DNA from: Paragordius varius
Lineage: Eukaryota; Nematomorpha
DNA: 64,000 nt
NCBI GenBank assembly: GCA_964247055.1
Contig: OZ176056.1
Span: 8,618,001-8,682,000, forward strand
Reading direction: 5' to 3'
The notes beneath the pieces were generated by a model. It was given only the letters and a program-made list of their open reading frames with translations. It ran no database searches and had not been told where the DNA came from. Positions 1 to 9,008 of the stretch are shown piece after piece; within the stretch, counting starts at the first letter, position 1; every line of letters starts with the position of its first letter. The translations under genes and the position numbers were made by a program.

Positions 1-375
1 ATTCATACATACATAAATTCAAAAATTTGCTTCACAATACTAAATTCGGACAGGATGGTTCATTATATGCCTACTTTGTTTCGGAAAAGTTATGGCTTTT
101 TGAATGCGTTTAGTTGAAAATATTTTACATTTTTCAATGGATATCACAGAATTATGACAAACCAAAAACTTTAATTTGTTGTGGAAAGCAAATGTGAACT
201 TGATTCCGTATTAAATTTGGAAATTAACTCAAATTGTATGGATCTTGCAGTGAGTAGCAAATATAATTGTTTATTGCGTTCTATTTTGGACTTTATATAA
301 GGATTGTTTTCTTCAAAAAACTTAAAATATATACGCAAATTTTTATATATTTTTTTGTTTTGAGTATTATTTTAG
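1..375. other. AT-rich lead-in with candidate MCM2 upstream exon and intron
   Basis: Positions 181-249 read openly on + and end at a consensus-looking splice donor (gca|GTGAGT at 250) in phase 0. That phase is compatible with the acceptor at 370-375 ahead of the MCM2 exon. The deduced residues include K-C-E and L-E-I-N, which weakly recall the zinc-site and FEIN region of MCM2. I call this exon only tentatively. The interval 250-375 would be the intron, with a T-rich tract and a TTTTAG end. Nothing else is recognised from 1 to 180. The same arrangement lies at 21650-21718 and 44490-44558. Confidence 0.35.
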
Positions 376-510
376 ACTTTATAACAAAACTATCAACACA
401 TAACATTACAAGAATTTTCCGGGTGTGTTTAAGCTGGTTTATTACCTCGGTCTAAAGATGTCATTTTACTGGCAGATCTTGTGGATTCGTGTAAACCTGG
501 AGATGATATT
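376..510 (+). pseudogene. MCM2: MCM2 (replicative helicase subunit) exon remnant, unit 1
   Basis: Reading + from 376 gives exactly 45 codons. They include [20 protein letters not shown], preceded by Q-N-Y-Q-H-I-T-L-Q-E and followed by D-I. This order (YQNYQ.ITLQE, then LPRSKD, then [13 protein letters not shown]) is the MCM2 N-terminal OB-fold region next to the zinc site. MCM2 is a subunit of the MCM2-7 helicase that licenses origins in the nucleus. The exon is bordered by a TTTTAG acceptor and a GTAAC donor, both phase 0, so this is an unprocessed gene piece rather than a retrocopy. It has in-frame stops where Y, P or R would be expected. The next exon is not found, so only a fragment was captured. 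Confidence 0.85.
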
Positions 511-1010
511 GTAACAATTTTTTTTGTTTTCTTATGTAATTAACACATAATTCACATACACATAACATCATTTTTAAATATCTTTAACTGTTTTCTATCA
601 GGTTTTTTTTAATTAAGCTTCAAATATTATATAATTAATCATACACACAATGCACACAATATTCTGTTGGATATAAATATTCTAATAAAATAGGTCAAAA
701 ATTAATAGGTTGCTTTTAATTTCGGGACGAATCATCTCAAAATTCCAAATTATCCCCATTTTTTTATAATATTTTTAGGATAACAAAAACTCTTTATATA
801 TAATATATATATATATAGGATAAACTTAAAAGAATTGATTAAGTTTAATTGGGACTTTTGTAGATATTAAGTTTTTATACCACTGAATAGGTCATCTAAT
901 GGTAACAAAGTGATAAGAAGCACTATATGAAATTATATGTGATTAGAATTTCAAAATAGGTTATTTTAGATATATTTTGATCAAATTTTAAACGAAACAT
1001 TTGGTATTTA
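511..1010. other. AT-rich spacer
   Basis: This is downstream intron-like sequence of the MCM2 fragment. It holds a short TA microsatellite near 798-818 and no credible reading frame on either strand. Confidence 0.5.
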
Positions 1011-1449
1011 ATGTCCACAGGGCATATTCTTGGGTTCTGCGCCAACAGTAGTCGATTAATTAACTTGCGACATCATAATATAGTGGGTCACATAAAACAA
1101 AACCTCCCATCCAATGCACGACTAATATCCGAAAATCAAGCGCTGGACTCGTCAGGATTACGACCCGATCTCGTGGTGGCCCAACAAATGCCTTATCATC
1201 GATCCAACTGTCACCCACGAGAACGGGCCCAAAGCCCTAGATGAAGCACATAATATTAAGATAGAGAAGTATCGTCACCTCACAGTCTCACTTTCCGGCC
1301 AATTTGACGAGGTTTATATCATTTCAATCGTCGTGGGCGTACTTGGATCATGGCACCCCAAAAACAAAAGATTATTCGAAAACATTAATATGAAAAATAA
1401 GGCTGAGATGAGAAAGGATATAGTCATCGAAACCATCAAATTTTCCTAA
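1011..1449 (+). mobile_element. R2-type LINE C-terminus (restriction-like endonuclease), broken, unit 1
   Basis: Two adjoining frames encode one recognisable domain. The first (from 1011) has G-H-I-L-G-F-C, recalling the zinc-knuckle end, then R-H-H-N-I-V and GLRPDLVVA. The second, entered near 1190, has LIIDPTVTHENGPKALDEAH followed by K-I-E-K-Y-R-H-L, G-S-W-H-P-K-N, and a stop at 1447-1449. The arrangement (R)PD...ID...KY matches the PD-(D/E)XK-like endonuclease that closes R2-type non-LTR retrotransposons and nicks target DNA. A one-base frameshift near 1186-1192 breaks it. There is no reverse transcriptase upstream, so this is a 5'-truncated fragment. GC content is far above the flanks. 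The same piece lies in units 2 and 3. Confidence 0.8.
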
Positions 1450-1610
1450 TATATTCTTTGAATTTACCAGTGGTAGAAACTATATCCCCTCCTTCCCGGA
1501 AACATCCACGTCCAACCTCATCCCACAGTCCCACTGCACATCCGTAACACAATAAGGCTCAATTTGTATCAATATATCAATTCTGTCCATATGATCACCT
1601 ATATTTCTTT
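1450..1610 (+). mobile_element. Probable 3' UTR of the R2-type LINE fragment
   Basis: This noncoding stretch of higher GC directly follows the endonuclease stop codon, is conserved in all three units, and fades into AT-rich DNA near 1610. No poly(A) or tandem tail marks its end. Assignment rests on position and composition. Confidence 0.4.
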
Positions 1611-2665
1611 TTAACAATGTTTTTTATATTCCTTCAATTTTTATTTTTATCAAAATAAATACACAAATCAAATTAAATACCCAAATAGTTAGAATTGAAA
1701 AGTCAAAGGTTAAATATATTGTTCTGCTTTCGAAAAATATTTTATGTTATAGTTTTAGGTTTTGTCATGTATATTTTCAATCTTTACAGTAAATAGGGTT
1801 AGAAATATAGAGATAAAAATTCCTTTGTGTACAATATATTAGGAGGATTAACAAAATTAAAAAATACACACTCCCAGAAATCGAGATCGAATACATATTG
1901 CCAAACGTGTGTTGAATATATAACCGAATTAAAAAATTATGCCAATACTACTCTAATGGTTTTTTTAGGATGCCTTAACCCATAGCAATCTTCAAAATAA
2001 AAATGACGCCATCTTACCATTTATAAACCCCGGGGAGAACAGTAACAAACGCAAAAGATAAAAAGATCCAAGTGACCCTATTGGTGACATTTAAAGCGCA
2101 TGAATTACTAATTGCAAAAATATTAAGGATTAAACATTCTCGGCTAAAGCCGCTTTAAACTAATCTTATCAAATAACAAAGAATTAACATTTAAAATCAA
2201 ACAGAAGTAGGTTGGCGATGAATTCCTACATTTGGTTCACAAATACTTAAAAGACGTTGGGAATTAAAACAACTGGTGATTTTACTATGTAAATAATACA
2301 TATAAAAATAAATGAATACCAACAATATAACATTTTTTACTACTCATACATTACTTTCGGCAATTTTGAATTAATAATGATATTGATATCTAAATTACAT
2401 CAAAATACATACGTTTAAAATTATAAGTATAATAAAAAAATCAAAGCTTATTTAAACTGTATTACATGCAATTATTAAAGAATATACTGCTTTGCAGGAA
2501 TGTATCCATCTTGCTAAAATGTAGTTATGAATATTTTTAACGGACATTATTATAATTTGCAAATATTTATTTAATTTTTTCATTTTTTAAACATCATTTG
2601 ATAAAATTATTAAAGCCCAACACTAAATTAATAACCAGAAATAATTAAAACATATTATTTATCAA
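1611..2665. other. Spacer with an unidentified conserved block (1960-2290)
   Basis: It is mostly AT-rich. The block 1960-2290 has higher GC and is conserved between units. Its + strand has a broken coding-like frame with N-P-G-E-N-S-N-K-R-K-R. Its - strand has a 34-codon frame beginning M-S-P-I-G and an AAGATGGCGTC motif near 2006-2016. I recognise no family. Unit 1 has extra sequence near 1861-1945 that is missing in units 2 and 3. Confidence 0.35.
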
Positions 2666-2847
2666 TTAGATTGGATAAGCATTTTCAAAAAAAGTAATGT
2701 TTTTCCACTGTTTGGCACATTCCTTTATCAAGGTATCACCGATCTTATACGATGCCAAAGTTGTGCCAGATATTTTGAACTGATATTGATTAACACTGCG
2801 GTTAAGAGCGGTCAATTTGTTGCAGGCATCATTAAAGTATTCATTGT
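2666..2847 (-). CDS. Terminal exon of the LRR gene, unit 1
   Basis: An open frame of 59 codons plus stop directly follows an AG acceptor and is phase 1-compatible with the GTATGT donor at 5828. It contains D-A-C-N-K-L-T-A-L-N-R-S, then I-S-G-T-T-L-A-S-Y-K-I-G-D-T, and ends A-Y-P-I. It is exactly 182 nt in all three units with no indel, unlike its AT-rich surroundings, which supports former coding use. Too short for the track cut-off, it is seen only by following the splice phase. Joining it to the LRR exon is inference from phase, strand and distance. Confidence 0.6.
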
Positions 2848-3555
2848 CTTGTATATTATATATATATATATATATATGTTAACCTCGCTCTCATAATCAA
2901 ATGCTCAATTCCTTAAAAAATCCTATATCTTGTTTTCTTAACTATCAGAAAAATTATTTGAATAATACATTTAAAATTAATTAGTTTGCTTATATGAAGG
3001 TATACACTTCAAACTAGCATATATCTTAAAACTATTCTCATGAACCTTAAATTATAAGATAAGAAAGACAACGCGTAAAATTATTTTCCACATAAATTGC
3101 TTTTACAAGATTTATATAACATATAATATGTTAATATTGTAATTGATAAACGAGTGTGAATAAAGTAATAATGATAAAAAAAATTGACACCACCCGACAA
3201 CTTAACAATTAAATGGTATAGAAGTTCAAAACTTAAAATATATAATTTAGTGCAGGTGAACCTAAGAGTCGCAATCAGCTCTTTTTGAAACCGTTTTAAA
3301 CTTAAAAATCCAAAATTAGAGACCAACCGTTTCAGGAGGCCATAACATTTAGGAAAAAAAAGTTTTTATAACTTTGGGGGAAAATTAAAAACTTCTAAAA
3401 AAGATTGAGAACTACTGCAGCGAAAAATGAAACGGTCCAGCAAAATGGTCGGTGTCAGAATTTAATAAAGGAGCACTAAATGACCAACCTGCATTTAATA
3501 ATTATTTTAAAATCTTACTAATAGAAGAAGAAACAAATATTAGCATCTTAGAAGT

Positions 3556-3840
3556 TATACTATAAAATGTCATTGGTATATACCATTTACCTTAAATTCA
3601 CCCTTAAACAATTCAAATTTACCCTATAAATATTCAAAAAATTAAATTACCTATATTTTTAAATATTTAAAAAAAATAAAATTTTTGGAAAAAATAATAT
3701 AGCCATAAAGATATATTCCATATGATTAATGATTTATATTAGCCCAAAAACACCTAATTTATTTGTAGGATGAATTTGAATTGTTCAAGGGTGAATTTGA
3801 TGATCTTAATGGTATAAAAAATATCATTCTTTAATGTATA
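3556..3840. mobile_element. MITE-like inverted-repeat element in the LRR intron, unit 1
   Basis: The left arm 3556-3627 is an imperfect reverse complement of the right arm 3766-3840. The cores are ACCTTAAATTCACCCTTAAA and its counterpart in GAATTGTTCAAGGGTGAATT. The interior is about 140 bp with no coding capacity, which fits a small non-autonomous DNA transposon. The superfamily is unclear. In unit 3 an RTE-like LINE sits inside this element. Confidence 0.65.
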
Positions 3841-3944
3841 TATCTTTATTAAAAAATGTATTAGGGAGGGTTCTTTTAGTTTTAAGGCTTATAATAAAAA
3901 ATTTATTTGCATTTATTATGGTAATTGGTGGATATCTTACAGTA

Positions 3945-4505
3945 AAAACTGTAATTATAACGTACAAAAAGTAAAAATATAAATAATTTTTTTCCAAGCC
4001 ACCCTACTTTTGAAAATTTAATTTTTTTCCACATAATTATATATTTGCAATTATAAATATATAACCGATTGTGCTACTAATGTACATCTCTATTTCATAT
4101 TTCACAATATCTAACAATGATTCAAATTTACAGTAAAAACTGAAATTACACGAAAAAAAAAGTAAAAATATAAAGACAAATATTTTTTTCTAAAAGACAA
4201 CTATACTTTTGAAATCTTATTTTATATAAATCATTGGAATTGTAAAATATGAAATAGAGATATAAGGTAACACTATCCATTATATATTTTTTGATTATAA
4301 TTAAATAATTTATATAGAAAAGTCTAAGGTTTAAAAAAGTATGATTGTCTTTTGAAAAGAATAATTATCTTTATGTATTTACGTTGAGTCCGTATAATTC
4401 AATTTTACTGTAAAAAATTGCGATTGAGCAAGTATGGTTGTCTCTTAAAAAAATATTTATCTTTATATTTTACATCCGTATAATTTCAATTACTGTAAAA
4501 TCGTG
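3945..4505. repeat. Cluster of direct and inverted ~80-bp repeats, unit 1
   Basis: Related segments of about 70-85 bp, each joining a TTTACAGTAAAA motif to a purine-rich stretch and CTATACTTTT-like ends, occur at about 3950 and 4128 (+) and at about 4335 and 4430 (-). Arms at 4084-4108 and 4238-4262 also form their own inverted repeat. This looks like nested foldback or MITE debris. Unit 3 has lost one interval by recombination between two of the direct copies. Confidence 0.55.
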
Positions 4506-4705
4506 GAAGTAGCGCACATTATGTTTTGTAAAATATTTTCAGTAAAAATTAATGCCCAAAATAAAATATATTGTAACTATATCTGATCAAAATAACCCTT
4601 GTAAAAAATTTCATTTTTAATTGTACATTTTAATTTTTGCCCTACTAAAAAGGACTAGTTATCCTGAATTAAACGATGCCGAGATTTAGCAATCAAATTG
4701 AAAAA

Positions 4706-5090
4706 CAATTTAGATCGAAAGTTCGGACAAATATTCGGGGCGAACCTATAAATATCTATAGTTTCGGGAAAAATAAAATTAAAAATTATACCATTTGCAA
4801 GTTGGTCATTTAACAGTTCAAATTGGTTTTAACATTAAGTTTTAAAATACTTTTGCAAAACAACATTTCTAACAAAAAAATATTTTTAGATGATGATTTT
4901 GAATGCAAAAATATGTAATAAAAAACAGATTATAAGATAAATCAGTATGTAAATTATGGTAAGCAAAAATGTTTAACCAATTTGAATTGTTAAATGACCA
5001 ACTTGAGCAAATGGTATTAACTTTTTTATTTCATCCGAAACTATAGAATTTATAAATTTAAATACTAATGTGAACCATTGATCTCAATTG
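4706..5090. mobile_element. MITE with ~85-bp or longer terminal inverted repeats, unit 1
   Basis: The left arm (about 4706-4833) and right arm (about 4972-5090) are imperfect reverse complements. Both include CAAGTTGGTCATTTAAC and CTATAGTTTCGG or close variants. The interior is about 140 bp, AT-rich and noncoding. Copies in units 2 and 3 retain both arms. It lies within the large LRR intron. Confidence 0.65.
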
Positions 5091-5627
5091 TTAAAATAAA
5101 AAAATTTATGCAAAATTTTCTTAAAAATATTTTTTCCACAAATATCTCAAAACCATAAAACTCATCCAGTTAATAAAATAAAACTTTTGAATAATAAATT
5201 ATAAATGATTGTGTAGCATCAAAAAATTGTCATTCGATTGTTTGTAAATATAATCCTATTTAGTGAAACGTAAATAAATGATAACTACTTCCGCTTTGTG
5301 CAAATTTGGTAAAAAAATGTTTTTATATAAAGGTTAAAAAAATTTGAGATGTGTTGGTTAAAAACTTGGTAAATTATGATAATTAAAATTGAAAACCCAT
5401 ACCACAATTATTTAATTATTTGATGGTAAAGTGCGTCGGTTTAAATCCTGTAGCTCCAAGAACTCTATGAAAAATTTCAGAATTTGATAAGTTTTACATT
5501 TGCAACTCCTTGCATTTTAAAAAAAAATAATCAAATATAAACTGTTATGACCTTTAAATGGGTCATTTTTTGTATTTTTAAAATAATAATTATTAAATGC
5601 CTATTTTTGAATTAATTTTTTAAAAAA

Positions 5628-5692
5628 CCAGCGCCCCTTCAACTATGGGGCCCGGTGCTTCAGCCCCCTTTCTCCCCGATCTAGCTACAACA
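5628..5692. mobile_element. GC-rich fragment resembling a hAT transposon end, unit 1
   Basis: A sudden GC-rich patch (CAGCGCCCCTTCAACTATGG onward) lies in AT-rich intron sequence. It recalls terminal repeats of hAT DNA transposons (CAGNGGCGC...GGGGC). No partner end or target duplication was found. Copies are at about 27048 and 52706. Confidence 0.25.
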
Positions 5693-5828
5693 TTTTTCCA
5701 AGTATTTCCGCATATACCTGAAACTTTTAGCTATCGAATGATATATGATTCTTAAAGAAATTTTTGATTGCCATTTTCGGCAAAGAAAGTTAAAAAACAT
5801 AAACATTTATATATATTATATGACATAC

Positions 5829-6746
5829 GTCCCAAGTCAATGAGCAGTGTTTTAGTCCGGTTTTTGGAAAGATTTTCCCAGCCTGATATATTTTTAAGTC
5901 CCGAATGGTAGGCTGAGAAGTAATGTAATGCTGGTAAATTGGACAACTCTGAAATATTTAATGAATCAAATCGATTGAAATTCAAAATTATTTGTTCAAT
6001 TGATTCATTATATGCAACGTTTGTAAAGTCAACGGAGGTGATATTACTTTTATGGATAATAAGGGTTTTTAAATGGGGCCATTTTACAATCGGTTTCAAG
6101 TCTCGCAACCCCCAAACATATAATTCTAAAAATTCAATATTATTTGATTTCATAAATATGTCGGGAGTAACCGTAAAAAAGGTGAGGGTCAAAGATTTTA
6201 GGGTTTTAGGGAAATATTGTGCAGAGTTTATTATGTTTGTATCACGACGACTCATAGATCTGCCTTTTATGGTTAAGGAGCGAATCATAGGGAATTTTTG
6301 CAATATGTCAGATAAATCATAATGATCTTCCGACGCGTACAAAATCACTTCTTTCGCGTTTAAATTTTTAGCACCAAAAGTTTTTGCGTATGATTTCACC
6401 TCAAGAGTTTCCAATCTAGGCAAATAAGCTTGCATGGCACTATCATTTGTTGCGTATAGAGTTAATCTCTTATGCTTGAGTGATTAATATGACCTACCAA
6501 ACTAACTTTTTCAAGGTATAAAGTTACGTTTTGCAACATTGGAAAGAGATGTAAGATGGTCCAATTGAAATCTTTCCCAAAACCTAATATTTTAAGATCA
6601 ATCGATTCAACCATTGTATGTGTCGAAGACAATACCTTTAACAACTCATATGTATGATTAATATTTGCATCGTAATCTCGATTGGATATTTTAATATTCC
6701 GTAAAGTCAATCCCTCATTCAAAATGTATTGCGTTGGTGGATAGCA
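5829..6746 (-). pseudogene. Main LRR exon, unit 1
   Basis: This exon starts at C-Y-P-P-T-Q-Y-I-L-N-E-G and ends at L-L-I-D-L-G ahead of a GTATGT donor. The length is 918 nt. Restoring the single T present in units 2 and 3 gives 919, exactly what phase 0 in and phase 1 out require. Upstream residues include the L-R-N-I-K-I-S-N-R-D and I-D-L-K-I-L-G-F repeats. An ATG at 6764 is immediately preceded by an in-frame TAA and lies inside the proposed intron 1, so I do not favour it as the start. Confidence 0.75.
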
Positions 6747-6837
6747 CTTGAATGTACTGGTCATTTAGAACAAAAAGATTTATAATTTTAAACATCATGT
6801 AAATGGTTCATCTGATTTATATGAAGTTGTGAGTCAC

Positions 6838-6903
6838 ATGTGTTAATTTTAATTCTTCGACTGTGCATAGCAAAATAGATAATAAACAGAGCAAAATATT
6901 TAT
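6838..6903 (-). CDS. Candidate signal-peptide exon of the LRR gene, unit 1
   Basis: This frame encodes N-I-L-L-C-L-L-L-S-I-L-L-C-T-V-E-E-L-K-L-T-H, a classic hydrophobic leader, and ends at a GT donor (GTGACT) in phase 0. Splicing 91 bp later to CAAG|TGC makes H-C-Y-P-P, so the mature chain would begin near a cysteine, as LRR N-caps often do. The expected start codon reads ATA in every copy and no in-frame ATG was found upstream, so either the start was lost before the array formed or another exon exists. Equivalent copies are 28320-28255 and 53971-53906. Confidence 0.45.
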
Positions 6904-7139
6904 ATATGCTAAGCAATTTGGCTGTTTTAAAATATAAAGATTGCATCTAATTTTAACATAACGTAAATAGTATAGTCTAAATTCTTTAAATATAAGGCTT
7001 AAAATGCGGCCTCCGTTTTATAAAGTTGCGACCGTAAATATTATCCCGTCAGCAGACAGAACCGTCAATAATTCAAATATAATTGATTGAAAGCAACTAT
7101 GATCGCAATCAGAAAAATATTTATAAGTAAAGGGTGGTG
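6904..7139. other. Upstream flank of the LRR gene
   Basis: This would be the 5' flank of the - strand LRR gene. On that strand TATAAATA and TTTATAAAA motifs occur (about 7121 and 7020), but no promoter can be asserted. No reading frame stands out. Confidence 0.3.
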
Positions 7140-7803
7140 AGAAACTCATATTCGAAGGCTTGAGGCCTTCTTCTCAAATGGCAACAAGGGATGGGGACAT
7201 GAATGAAACCAAGCAGCAAGGATTGCCGGATTGAAGGATTACGAGGTAAATATATTGTGGTGTATTGGGAGAAACTTTATTGGGGAGGCGTTCACGACGG
7301 AGCTGTGCAAAGGAGCTACCCAACCAGAAGCCCTGAATCGAGGTCCTGGACTTGGGAATGGCCTATCAATGGGATGACATATGGAAAAGAGGTAAACCTA
7401 ATGTTTAGGTGGGATGGATGGCTTTTTGGGGATTCTTGAGACGGAGCTTGTCAAGCCAGCACTACCCCTGATGATCAAAACAAGGCACTTGGGAGCAGGC
7501 TTGGTTGTTGGATGGCGACTTGCTCGGATCAAACAACACTGCTACTTGGAGGATGGCATTCTGTTGAATGCACAACTCTCATTTTACTTGTGGAGAGTTT
7601 TTGGGCCAAATGACTCTCTAGTGGGAGAATATTTCCTCCTTTGGGGAAATCAACTCTTGTTATTTTGAGAGAGTTGTTTTCTCCAAACGTGTGAAGGAGG
7701 AGGATTTATTTCTCCCATTAGAGAGTGAGTCTGGTCCCTAAGTCCAAAATTTTATTTTGTGCACTCTTACTCCCGGACGCTCAAAATAAAATTTTGGACT
7801 TAG
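7140..7803. mobile_element. GC-richer foldback island, unidentified element, unit 1
   Basis: About 660 bp near 50% GC sits in DNA of 20-25% GC with sharp edges. It contains a small hairpin (GAAGGC...GCCTTC near 7155), an imperfect foldback with arms of about 45-60 bp (7612-7656 and 7668-7727), and a perfect 21-bp inverted repeat (7739-7759 and 7782-7802). Coding-like + frames include G-A-G-L-V-V-G-W-R-L-A-R-I-K-Q, broken in places. Unit 1 lacks about 10 bp present in the other units (near 7238). The composition and inverted repeats suggest a mobile-element remnant, but I recognise no family. Confidence 0.45.
7739..7802. repeat. Perfect inverted repeat / hairpin, unit 1
   Basis: Two exact reverse-complement arms of 21 bp (TAAGTCCAAAATTTTATTTT plus G) are separated by 22 bp. 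In units 2 and 3 the arms are 23 bp and still perfect. It could be a transposon terminus or a hairpin terminator-like structure. The function is unknown. Confidence 0.85.
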
Positions 7804-8763
7804 AATATTTTTTAATTTTTTTTCTCGCCCTTTGGGGGGGGGGGGTATATATATTTATTTATATTTTTTAATTTTTTTCAAAAAATATAAGATAAAGTAA
7901 ACATTATTTATTGACAATAATTATATATATTCATTTTTCTGTTTAACGTTTTGAGATTATGGTTTGATTGCATTCGTATTTTTGTTATTCATGATCAACG
8001 TTTTAAGATGGTTTCATTGCATTATTCATGTATTTTCTGAATCTATAAAAATTAATAAACATTAGTTTTAGAGATTAAATTTTCAATGTTATCATAACCT
8101 AATTTAAACTAGTAAATCAAATTTTTAATAATTTTTACAATTATTGTCAATTAATTAGCATCTAGAAATTATTAGGAGGTTTAGAGCACTTATTTTTTAT
8201 AAATTTTGACGTATGAGCCATTTATTTATCTAATAAAATCTTTATTTTAAGATTTAGAGATATTAGCTGTAAACTAACTAATTTTAGCGGTTAATATTCA
8301 ATATTAATTCTAAAATCACAATGATTAAAAATTTATTAAAGATGATAAACCTATCCTTAATCTAAGAAATAAACCGACTTTAACCCTTAATCTAAGCCTA
8401 ACCCACAAGTTTGAAAGCCTTTCATTGTTAACCTAAACCGCAATAAAATGAGTTTCAAAAAAATATTTTTATTCTTTTGAATAAAATAATATCAGCTATT
8501 TACAAAAAAATAACTGTTTATAAATATGATCTTCTATTAATTTTGTGGTTTTTAAATAATATTCAGACATATGCGGACTCTTTTACTTAGATATCAAATA
8601 TCATAAAACAAACATAGTGTTAGGGTCAAAACAAATTTAGGAAGGCAATAATATCCTACCTATTATAAAATTATTTATTCAATGATTAAAAAACAAGTAT
8701 TTCATTCAATAATTAACTACAATGGGATTAAATAATTCCTCTTATCAATTAATTAAAAAGAAA
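7804..8763. other. AT-rich spacer with a G-homopolymer
   Basis: A G run (about 7838-7849) follows the island. Farther on, 8346-8440 contains CTAAGCCTAACCCACAAG, which looks like a diverged relative of the hairpin repeat at 8764. Otherwise I see no gene. Confidence 0.4.
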
Positions 8764-8874
8764 TGCGTGGGTCTCGGCCTGCTTCGCAGCCCGAGGAAGT
8801 CCTGCGGACTTCTTTAAGGAAATGAACCAACTCCAATCCCTCACCCTAACCCTAGCCCACAAACTCGAAACCCT
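8764..8874 (+). repeat. Dispersed two-hairpin repeat (~110 bp), unit 1, + orientation
   Basis: This is a GC-rich element with two adjacent hairpins. The first is CTCGGCCTGC-TTC-GCAGCCCGAG. The second is a perfect 7-bp stem GAAGTCC-TGC-GGACTTC at 8796-8812. After them come a CCAACTCCAATCCC tract and CCCTAACCCTAG. It is found repeatedly: + copies at 8764, 30224, 33666, 55876 and 59318; - copies at 19710 and 42559; shortened - copies at 20581 and 43423. It may be a SINE- or MITE-like element or a structured RNA repeat. No Pol III boxes are clear. Confidence 0.75.
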
Positions 8875-9008
8875 AAAAGTTTTTTACCCCTTATTGTAAA
8901 ATAAATTTTTGCTAAATACCTTAAAATCCCTACCATTAAAAAGCCATTGATCATGTGTTTAGTATGTTTATTACATGTAAACCATAAAATAAAACAGTTT
9001 AATTAGCA

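Larger units (their letters stand above)
2666..6903 (-). pseudogene. Secreted-type leucine-rich repeat gene, three exons, unit 1 copy
   Basis: The proposed - strand model is exon 1 about 6903-6838, exon 2 6746-5829 and exon 3 2847-2666. Intron 1 is 91 bp (GTGACT...TTCAAG, phase 0). Intron 2 is about 2.98 kb (GTATGT...ATACAAG, phase 1). The phases join correctly: exon 2 leaves C, exon 3 supplies AC. The product would be about 390 residues: a hydrophobic leader, then degenerate L..L.L..N.. repeats (for example LTIKG, LTLTFF, LELYVWGL, IILNFNRF, LHYFSAYHSGL), then a 59-residue C-terminal piece. This suggests an extracellular LRR protein. The leader frame has ATA where ATG is expected. In exon 2 one T is missing near 6469 relative to the other copies, which breaks the frame. 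The ligand and exact family are unknown. Confidence 0.7.

Noticed and set aside
3081-3326. - strand ORF of 81 codons in the LRR intron
   Set aside because: It is interrupted by indels in units 2 and 3 and has no recognisable motif.
5430-5450. GGTTTAAATCC as a tRNA or SINE B box
   Set aside because: No A box at the right distance, no acceptor stem and no tRNA fold could be drawn.
5939-6322. A 127-codon + strand ORF
   Set aside because: It is antisense to the LRR exon and is closed in units 2 and 3, whereas the - strand frame has LRR motifs and splice sites.
7203-7439. + strand ORF of 78 codons in the unit 1 island
   Set aside because: Depends on a deletion private to unit 1; the fuller copies in units 2 and 3 read a different frame here.
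8840-8870. CCCTAACCCTAG as telomeric repeat
   Set aside because: Only one or two partial units, always inside the dispersed hairpin element; no tandem telomere array.
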